Part shown: positions 58,591-64,000 of the stretch, piece by piece
Position numbering within the stretch: position 1 is the first letter of the stretch
How the letters are laid out: the number at the start of each line of letters is the position of its first letter
Assembly: GCF_005876955.1 (NCBI RefSeq)
Contig: NZ_SSCL01000010.1
Span: 3,587 to 67,586, forward strand
Length of the DNA stretch: 64,000 bases
From: Sinomonas gamaensis
GTDB lineage: Bacteria; Actinomycetota; Actinomycetes; Actinomycetales; Micrococcaceae
Reading direction: 5' to 3'
The notes under the pieces: generated by a model
What the model saw: only the letters and a program-made list of their open reading frames with translations
Database searches by the model: none
What the model was told of the DNA's origin: nothing
Made by a program: the position numbers and the translations under genes

Positions 58591-58737
58591 ATGCCGGACA
58601 AGCAGCCACACCAGAGCGAGCACAAGAAGCCGTCCAAGTCCATCAAGGAGCAGCGCGCAGCCAAGAAGGCCAAACGCGAGACCGCCATGGACGCGGATCC
58701 TGTATCTCACCTTCGCAAGCCACGGTCCACGCACTGA
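58591..58737 (+). CDS. Small basic protein, 48 residues, conserved-hypothetical type
   Basis: A short gene with a very good ribosome site (GAGGAG, six bases before ATG). It encodes a Lys/Arg-rich, His-containing peptide including KPSKSIKEQRAAKKAKRE and HLRKPRST. No membrane segment or signal peptide is present. Similar small basic proteins with an S(K/M)SIKEKRA(A/D)K-like core occur in Micrococcaceae genomes as I remember, with unknown function; nucleic-acid contact is a guess. It would be missed by long-frame searches. Confidence 0.7.
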   Translation: MPDKQPHQSEHKKPSKSIKEQRAAKKAKRETAMDADPVSHLRKPRSTH

Positions 58738-58800
58738 TGTAGACCGCAACTCAAGCCCCCGCCCCCGTCTCGCCTCAGCCGACACGGGGGCGCGGTGTTG

Positions 58801-60231
58801 CTACCGGCGCAGCTGGAGCCCCGCGCGCGCCATCGCGTCCGCGTACGCCTTGCCCATCTCGATGAGCCACTCGGTCTGGCGCTCCTTCGACCCGGCGAAC
58901 GCCCGGCCGTGCAGGGAGCGCGCCTTGTAGACCTTGAGCCCCCGACGCCAGATGAGCGGGTTGTCGGTCTTGAGCAGCATCTGCGCGAGGCGGTTCGCTT
59001 CCGGGCCATGGGCAACGATCGCCGACGCGCGGGGCAGCACCTTGAGCAGCGCGATCAGCGGCTTGAGGCCGGCCTGGACCTGCTCGGGCAGGAGCTTGCC
59101 GTTCGCCTCGCCGGGCGTGAACCACGGGTAGGTGTTCCAGGGCAGGATCCACTCGGGACGCAGACCGAGCTGGAACTGGAGGCCAAGAAGTCGCGTCGCC
59201 GCCGCATCGTCGCCGGCCCACACGAAGCCCTTGGGATTCGCCTCGCCCGTGTTGGAGAACAGGCTCACGATCCGGCATTCCTCGACCGAGTGCATCGGAT
59301 CCACGTACGGCACCTCGAGCCCGGGGCGCAGCTTCCGGAGGAAGTTCACGTGCTCGTTCACCGGCGCGATGGCCGGCGCGAACAGGGGGTCCGTCACCAT
59401 AGTGGGTTCAGGGACGACGACGGCGGCCGCGGGTTCGCTCTCGAGCGTCGCCTCTTCGTGGGGGGCCTCTGCGACAGAAGCCTCAGCGGGAACAGCCTTT
59501 TCCTCAGCCTCTCGCTGTGCTTCCGCCAGGCAATCCGCCGCGGCTCGCGCAGCTTCCTCCGCCTCTGTCGAGCGGGCGAGCGCTGCCTGCGCTGCCTCTT
59601 CGGCGGCAGATGCCTCGGCGGCTGCAGCCTTCGCGGCCGCTGCCTTCGCCACGGCATCAGCCACAGCGCGCTTCGCCGCATTCGCTGCCGCCTCGGCAGC
59701 AACTCGGGCCCGAGAAGCAGACTCGGCGAGGGCCGCAAGGGCGGGGTCGACCTGAGCCGCGGGCGCCGCCTCGGCGTGGACGGTCTGGGCGGGCACGGCC
59801 TTCCCGGGAGCCTCTGTGCGCTCATGGGCAACGGGGGCCATCTGGGCCGCGCGCAGTTCCTCGGGCTCCGCCTTCGTGACGATGAGCCTGGTCGGAGAAG
59901 CGAGCGTCATCTTGACGCCGGAAGCGGAGACCCTCGTGGTCACGACAGACGTCGCGGTTGGCTCCTTCTTCTTGCTGATCGCCGGCTTCGCGGAGGCAGG
60001 CTTGCGCCCGGCCGCCACGCTTTGCGGCGCCTTGCCCGCGGAGGGGGAGACGTCGTCGTCCTCTGCATCGGCGTCGACGTCGTCGAAAAGGCCGGCGAAG
60101 ATGTCGTCGTCCTCGTCGTCGTAGCCGAGATCAGGGCCCTGGCCGAAGCCCTCTTCGTACTTGGCGTCGAGATCGGACCTGTAGTCCTCGTCGTAGTCGT
60201 CGTAGGCAGAGCGCGAGGCCATGACTGTCAC
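58801..60231 (-). CDS. Uracil-DNA glycosylase-like protein with acidic/alanine-rich N-terminal extension
   Basis: The C-terminal 190 residues (about 290-476) resemble the uracil-DNA glycosylase superfamily. FSNTGEANPKGFVWAGDDAAATRLLG matches the family's first motif region, ILPWNTYPWFTPG the WN.YPW motif, and GLKPLIALLKVLPRASAIVAHG the following helix-strand. The HPS motif is replaced by RSLHGRAF. The N-terminal 290 residues are disordered: Asp/Tyr-rich at 1-60, Lys/Pro/Thr at 60-100, and an Ala-rich helix with EAAA-type repeats at 165-270. The start used is GTG 60231 with GAGGAG 11 bases upstream; ATG at 60222 is an alternative. Catalytic activity is unproven. Confidence 0.65.
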   Translation of the reverse strand: MTVMASRSAYDDYDEDYRSDLDAKYEEGFGQGPDLGYDDEDDDIFAGLFDDVDADAEDDDVSPSAGKAPQSVAAGRKPASAKPAISKKKEPTATSVVTTRVSASGVKMTLASPTRLIVTKAEPEELRAAQMAPVAHERTEAPGKAVPAQTVHAEAAPAAQVDPALAALAESASRARVAAEAAANAAKRAVADAVAKAAAAKAAAAEASAAEEAAQAALARSTEAEEAARAAADCLAEAQREAEEKAVPAEASVAEAPHEEATLESEPAAAVVVPEPTMVTDPLFAPAIAPVNEHVNFLRKLRPGLEVPYVDPMHSVEECRIVSLFSNTGEANPKGFVWAGDDAAATRLLGLQFQLGLRPEWILPWNTYPWFTPGEANGKLLPEQVQAGLKPLIALLKVLPRASAIVAHGPEANRLAQMLLKTDNPLIWRRGLKVYKARSLHGRAFAGSKERQTEWLIEMGKAYADAMARAGLQLRR

Positions 60232-60537
60232 TGCTGCAGATTCTCCTCGAGGTCGGCGCGGCCATCCGGCGGGCAGCCCACGGGGAGCCCGATTCGGACG
60301 GAAGTTGGGGGATGGACCGGCCGCTGGGGGCGACCGAGCCTTAAGAGCTTAGCAAGCCCGAGTTCCCGTTCGGTTCGCCCCGCATTCACGTCAGGTCCGA
60401 GAAAGGCAGAGAAACTGGCGTGGCGCTGGAATCGTGCGGCAGACTGAGATGTTGCACACGGTACCTGCTGAGACAGGTCCGACCTTCGCGCAAGCACCAG
60501 CACCATCACCTGCATAGAACTCCCATCAGGAGACCCC
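60232..60537. other. 306-base divergent spacer, no gene seen
   Basis: This gap separates the glycosylase-like gene from the DHA2 exporter. It is moderately less GC-rich and holds GAGGAG for the minus-strand gene, GGAGAC before the GTG of the exporter, and a short CCTG-CTGAGA-CAGG dyad (60467-60480). No coding frame with a credible start was seen, and no named operator can be assigned. Confidence 0.5.
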
Positions 60538-61995
60538 GTGACGCCCGCGTCCGAACACCCGATTTCCCGTGAGAACCGCCTTGTCATCACTGCGCTTGTG
60601 ACGGCGACCTTCGTCGTGATCCTGAACGAGACGATCATGAACGTGGCCCTGCCCCGCCTCATGGCCGAGCTCCGAATCGACGCGTCGACGGTCCAGTGGC
60701 TCGCTACGGCGTTCATGCTGACCATGTCCGTGGTCATTCCGACCACCGGCTTCCTGCTCCAGCGGCTCACCCGCAAGACGGTCTACATCCTGGCCATGGG
60801 GCTCTTCAGCACCGGGACGCTTCTGGCAGCCCTCGCACCGGGCTTCGGGATTCTGCTTCTGGCCCGCGTCGTCCAGGCGTGCGGCACGGCGATCATGCTG
60901 CCGCTGCTCATGACGAGCGTGCTGACGCTCATCCCTGTCGCGCGGCGCGGTCAGGTCATGGGTGCTGTGAGCATCGTCATCTCCGTGGCACCGGCCATCG
61001 GGCCGACACTCTCGGGCCTCATCCTGCAGTTCCTCTCGTGGCGCTTCATGTTCCTCACGGTCCTGCCGATCGCTCTCGCGACCCTGTTCTTCGGTGCGCG
61101 CAAGCTTGGCGGTTCCGCCGAGGCGGAGCGTCCGAGTCTCGACCTGCTCTCGGTCATCCTCACCGTCCCCGCGTTCGGCGGACTCGTGTACGGCCTCAGC
61201 CAACTGGGCGGGGAAGGCAGCGGCGGGATCGGCCCGGTGGCCCCGCTCGCCGTCGGCCTCGCGTGCCTGGCCCTGTTCACGTGGCGGCAGCTCGCGCTCC
61301 AGCGCTCGGGCTCCCCGCTGCTCGACCTTCGGGCCTTCAAACACCCCATGTACACCATCGCGACCGCGCTGCTGGTGGTGGGCATGATCGCACTGTTCGG
61401 CGTGGTGATCCTCCTGCCGATCTACCTCCAGCAGGTCCGAGGGCTCGACACGCTGTCCACGGGTCTCCTGCTCCTGCCCGGTGGGCTCGTGATGGGGCTG
61501 CTGGCCCCGACGGTGGGCAAGTGGTTCGACCGCGTCGGCCCCGTGCCGCTCACGCTCACAGGAACCGCGCTCATGACAGCAGTCCTGTTCGTCCTTGCGT
61601 TCCTCACGGCAGAGACGCCGATCTGGCTCGTCCTGGCGCTCCATGTGGCGCTCTCGCTCGGCCTCGCGCTCCTGTTCACGCCGGCCTTCACGAGCGGCCT
61701 CAACCCCCTCCCGCCGCACCTGTACAGCCACGGCTCGGCAATCCTGAGCACGCTCCAGCAGGTCGCGGGCGCGGCGGGCACGGCCCTGCTCGTCGGCATC
61801 ATGGCCGCGCAGGCGCACGCGGCTGCCGTCTCCGGTTCAGCAACCACAGCCGTAGACGCCCAGATGGCAGGCTTCCGCGCAGCGTTCCTCGTCGCGGCCT
61901 GCGTGGCGGTCGCCTCGATCGTGCTGGCCGGCTTCCTCAGGAACCGGCCGGCGCAGGTGTCCGAAGGAGCGGAGCCCGCCGCGGCGATGCACTGA
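60538..61995 (+). CDS. DHA2 family MFS multidrug exporter (EmrB/QacA type)
   Basis: A 14-helix drug:H+ antiporter of 485 residues. NETIMNVALPRLMAELRIDASTVQWLATAFMLTMSVVIPTTGFLLQR is the DHA2 helix 1 signature with Asn/Glu. GPTLSGLILQFLSWRFMF is the antiporter motif C region, and RLDLLSVILTVPAFGGLVYGL-type helices follow. The start is GTG with GGAG upstream. No adjacent regulator gene was found. Substrate unknown; typical members expel dyes, antibiotics or own metabolites. Confidence 0.88.
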   Translation: MTPASEHPISRENRLVITALVTATFVVILNETIMNVALPRLMAELRIDASTVQWLATAFMLTMSVVIPTTGFLLQRLTRKTVYILAMGLFSTGTLLAALAPGFGILLLARVVQACGTAIMLPLLMTSVLTLIPVARRGQVMGAVSIVISVAPAIGPTLSGLILQFLSWRFMFLTVLPIALATLFFGARKLGGSAEAERPSLDLLSVILTVPAFGGLVYGLSQLGGEGSGGIGPVAPLAVGLACLALFTWRQLALQRSGSPLLDLRAFKHPMYTIATALLVVGMIALFGVVILLPIYLQQVRGLDTLSTGLLLLPGGLVMGLLAPTVGKWFDRVGPVPLTLTGTALMTAVLFVLAFLTAETPIWLVLALHVALSLGLALLFTPAFTSGLNPLPPHLYSHGSAILSTLQQVAGAAGTALLVGIMAAQAHAAAVSGSATTAVDAQMAGFRAAFLVAACVAVASIVLAGFLRNRPAQVSEGAEPAAAMH

Positions 61996-62049
61996 CCTCC
62001 CTGCCCCTCCCCCGTTGCGCCGTCACGTCCGCAGGGTGAAGGACGGCCG

Positions 62050-62859
62050 CTAGGCGGAGAAGCCGCCGTCGGCCTTGATCAGCTGCCCGTTGATCCAGCC
62101 ACCCGGCGCACTCAGCAGGAAGGCAACCACCGCCGCGACGTCTTCCGGCGTCCCCAGTCGGCCGCCAGGCTGCCGAGCAGTGAGGGCCGCGCGCGTCGCG
62201 TCGTCCATCCACCCCGTGTCGATCGGCCCGGGATTGACGACGTTCGCCGAGATGCCGAGATGCCCGAGCTCGCGCGCGGCGGCGAGGACGATGCGGTCGA
62301 GCGCGCCCTTGCTCGCGCCGTACGGAAGGTTGTGCACGGTGTGGTCGCTCGTGAGGGCGACGATCCGCCCCAAGCCCTGAAGACTCGGCGGGAACTGCTC
62401 GGCGAAGGCCTTGACCAGGAGCCAGCTTGCCCTCGCATTGACCTGGACGTGCCGGTCGAAGGACTCGACGCCCGTGTCCAAGATCGACGAGTCGACGGAT
62501 TCCGCGTGGCTGAGGACCAGCGCACGGACTGGCGCCCTCCCGCCCGCCTCGGCCAGGAGCCGCGCGGGTGCTTCGGGATCCTGCAGGTCAACCTCGATGA
62601 TTCGCGCCTCGGCGCCGAGCTTCCGAAGCTCCTCCACAGGCGCTCCGGCTTCCTGAGCCTCGACGCCGTGCACCCGGACGTCGTAGGGCGTCCAGTGCGA
62701 AAGCGCGAGATCCCAACCCTGGCGGGCAAGTTCGCGCGCGATGCCCGCTCCGAGGCCTTCGCGGCGTCCCACCCCGGTAATGAGGGCAAGGGGGCGGTCA
62801 GCGGTCGACGGCGTCCCGCTCCTGACTGCTTCCACGCTGGCAGCGTAGCGACTCTCCAC
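62050..62859 (-). CDS. SDR family oxidoreductase, enoyl/ketoacyl reductase-like
   Basis: An SDR of 269 residues with LITGVGRREGLGAGIARELARQG, catalytic region TSDHTVHNLPYGASKGALDR and DGGF at the end. The segment DLALSHWTPYD after beta-2 is unusual for classical SDRs; similar proteins are annotated as 3-ketoacyl-ACP reductases and also appear beside aminoglycoside resistance genes. The start is GTG within a TCCACA-CCA-TGTGGA palindrome; a GTG eight codons later is an alternative. Substrate unknown. Confidence 0.78.
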   Translation of the reverse strand: MESRYAASVEAVRSGTPSTADRPLALITGVGRREGLGAGIARELARQGWDLALSHWTPYDVRVHGVEAQEAGAPVEELRKLGAEARIIEVDLQDPEAPARLLAEAGGRAPVRALVLSHAESVDSSILDTGVESFDRHVQVNARASWLLVKAFAEQFPPSLQGLGRIVALTSDHTVHNLPYGASKGALDRIVLAAARELGHLGISANVVNPGPIDTGWMDDATRAALTARQPGGRLGTPEDVAAVVAFLLSAPGGWINGQLIKADGGFSA

Positions 62860-63040
62860 ACCATGTGGACTCTTTGGGAGGAGTTATCCACACAATGTGG
62901 GGAAAGCGCGTGCAAATCCCCTCTCAGTCCCGCATGTAGTGGGCCAACCCCGGAACCACAGCAGATCTTCCCGAATGACACCGCTGTAAGTTATCCACTC
63001 TGGGGACAAGGCTGTGGATAACGACGGCAGATGTCCACAG
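62855..63040. promoter_or_regulatory. Intergenic cluster of DnaA-box-like sequences and palindromes
   Basis: The stretch holds TTATCCACA (62884-62892, a perfect DnaA box), TTATCCACT (62991-62999) and TGTGGATAA (63013-63021, a perfect box in reverse). The last two face each other as 8-base arms 15 bases apart. Two copies of TCCACA-C-(C/A)-A-TGTGG (62855, 62887) lie 32 bases apart, one over the SDR start codon. No dnaA or dnaN is nearby, so this is not an obvious oriC. Confidence 0.55.
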
Positions 63041-63045
63041 GAAAT

Positions 63046-63360
63046 TCAGACCTGTGGAGCCACAAATCCTTCGGCAACGAGATCCTGATAATCCGGGTGG
63101 CGTCGGACGAACGCCCGGACGTAGGGGCAGTAGGGCCTGATCCTCAGGCCTTTGGCGCGCACATCGTCGAGCGCGAAGGTCACGAGACGGCCAGCCAGGC
63201 CAAGACCGGAATAGCCCTCGTCCACCTCGGTGTGGTCGAACGCGAACACATGACCGTCGTCCTGGACGCGATAGAGCGTCATCCCAATGCGCTTGTCACC
63301 GTCGCGCAGCTCGTAGCGGTGGCGTTCTGGCACGTGGACGATCTCGATCCGATCCGTCAC
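63046..63360 (-). CDS. GNAT family N-acetyltransferase
   Basis: A short GNAT of 104 residues, YjdJ-like: RYELRDGDKRIGMTLYRVQDDGHVFAFDHTEVDEGYSGLGLAGRLVTFALDDVRAKGLRIRPYCPYV with the acetyl-CoA pyrophosphate loop (GLGLAGRL) in the middle. The start is GTG overlapping the pirin stop (GTGA), so the two genes are translated together. Substrate unknown. Confidence 0.85.
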   Translation of the reverse strand: MTDRIEIVHVPERHRYELRDGDKRIGMTLYRVQDDGHVFAFDHTEVDEGYSGLGLAGRLVTFALDDVRAKGLRIRPYCPYVRAFVRRHPDYQDLVAEGFVAPQV

Positions 63361-64000
63361 TGCGGCTTCCTCTCTCGCGCTCCTCCGCGCGGCCGGAGTC
63401 GAACTTGGGGGAGCACGGGTGCGGGCAGGGGATGATCCCCGTCGGTGAGGTCGACGACCGGCCCGAAGCGGCCGCCGTCGTCCACGGCCCCAGCGTCGCG
63501 CACGGCCTCCATGCCGGTCTCGGCGCCGATCTGGCGCTGCCACGCCGCGCGGTACCCCACGATCTCCTCGTGACTCCGGCCCACAAAGTTCCACCACATG
63601 GTGATCTCCTCCTCGAACGGCGTCCCGCCGAGCAGAAGAATCCGCAGGGGATCGGGGGCGGGGTTCTCGAGGTGCAGCTCGTCTCGTCCCGTGCCGACGT
63701 ACGCGAGCGTGCTGTGCGCGGCCTCGCGACCCTCCACGCGTGCAGGCCCGTTCTCGGCGAGGACGCCGTGCTCGAAGGCCGGATCGACGGCGAGCACGAC
63801 GGCGGCGCCCGGCTTGAGCAGGAGCTCGGCACCGAGGAGGGGCGTGTGGGTGACGACGGGGGACTGACTGCCGGCAAGCTGGCCGAGGAATACACGGGCC
63901 TCGCCGACGGCGGCGCCGCCGTCGGTCGCCGTGAGCGTGACGGGTTCAGGGACGTAGCGCTCGAACCCCGGCTCCACGTGTCGGCTCGCATCGGGAAGTG
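63357..64000 (-). CDS. Pirin family protein, 5' end beyond the window
   Basis: A bicupin pirin protein; the reading frame stays open to the window edge, so only the C-terminal two cupin parts are seen. DASRHVEPGFERYVPEPVTL comes near the visible start, LLGAELLLKPGAAVVLAVDPAFEHGVL forms the second cupin, and TPFEEEITMWWNFVGRSHEEI near the end is a pirin hallmark. Members act as quercetin-like dioxygenases or regulators. It is translationally coupled to the GNAT gene. Confidence 0.88.
   Translation of the reverse strand, partial: LPDASRHVEPGFERYVPEPVTLTATDGGAAVGEARVFLGQLAGSQSPVVTHTPLLGAELLLKPGAAVVLAVDPAFEHGVLAENGPARVEGREAAHSTLAYVGTGRDELHLENPAPDPLRILLLGGTPFEEEITMWWNFVGRSHEEIVGYRAAWQRQIGAETGMEAVRDAGAVDDGGRFGPVVDLTDGDHPLPAPVLPQVRLRPRGGARERKPQ

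Noticed and set aside
58795-60447. 550-codon open frame on the plus strand opposite the UDG-like gene
   Set aside because: It is antisense to a gene with motif support. The product is leucine/arginine-rich low-complexity sequence, and it arises from GC-rich third positions.
60526-61818. 430-codon open frame on the minus strand opposite the DHA2 exporter
   Set aside because: Composition is Glu/Arg/Gln repeats expected from an antisense hydrophobic gene, with no start signal.
62855-63040. Chromosomal replication origin
   Set aside because: Only three DnaA-like boxes are seen and dnaA, dnaN, gyrB or rpmH are absent from the flanks, at least up to the window edge.

Overview
The window is GC-rich DNA with dense, often overlapping genes, many GTG starts and a few TTG starts. 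Its gene content fits an actinobacterium of the Micrococcaceae (Arthrobacter or Sinomonas type). The strongest pointers are a C50-carotenoid operon (crtE-crtB-crtI-crtYe-crtYf-crtEb) with photolyase and idi, an ArgP/LysG-LysE pair, a DUF1876 protein and a Hanks-type kinase. The genus assignment is inference; no rRNA, tRNA, prophage, insertion sequence or CRISPR array was seen.

Region 1 (about 0.1-13.2 kb, all minus strand) is a catabolic island. It holds a five-gene oligopeptide/dipeptide-type ABC transporter, an MHS-type symporter, and a chain of oxidoreductases: an idonate/sorbitol-type dehydrogenase, three SDRs and a 2-hydroxyacid dehydrogenase. A sugar-phosphate isomerase-like TIM barrel and a FadR-type GntR regulator complete it. 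Two near-identical palindromes, at 13253-13264 and 11412-11423, are good GntR operator candidates.

Region 2 (13.3-32.1 kb) is the most unusual part. It carries two copies of a LysR regulator divergent from a 5-oxoprolinase set (pxpA-pxpB-pxpC), two HMG/CHA-type aldolases (RraA superfamily) and two aminotransferases. A metal-site-less M24-fold protein, an aldo/keto reductase, a beta-hydroxyacid dehydrogenase, two alcohol dehydrogenases, an IclR regulator and an SDR also belong to it. Read as a pathway, PxpABC would open a lactam to a 4-substituted glutamate, an aminotransferase would make the 2-oxo acid, and the aldolase would cleave it to pyruvate plus a second carbonyl that the reductases handle. 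This would be a route for 4-hydroxy(-4-alkyl) pyroglutamate-like compounds. It is a hypothesis, not something the sequence proves.

Region 3 (32.2-36.3 kb) has a hypothetical protein with internal tandem repeats, two MFS exporters and a LysR regulator. Region 4 (36.4-46.5 kb) is a light/pigment region. A minus-strand operon runs crtE-B-I-Ye-Yf-Eb, then photolyase, then a MarR regulator. A divergent plus-strand operon holds a TspO-like membrane protein, an epimerase/DUF2867 protein and idi. An operator-like palindrome fills the spacer of the divergent promoter.

Region 5 (46.5-64 kb) is mostly housekeeping and miscellaneous: RNase Z, a histidine phosphatase, ArgP/LysE, a lactonase-fold protein, an aldehyde dehydrogenase and a decayed quinone oxidoreductase. 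It continues with a Ser/Thr kinase plus lipoprotein, an SRPBCC protein, SDRs, an aminotransferase, an HslR-like S4 protein and a small 48-residue basic protein. Near the right edge lie a uracil-DNA-glycosylase-like protein with a long acidic/alanine-rich N-terminus, a DHA2 exporter, a stretch with three DnaA-box-like sequences, a GNAT acetyltransferase and a pirin cut by the window edge.
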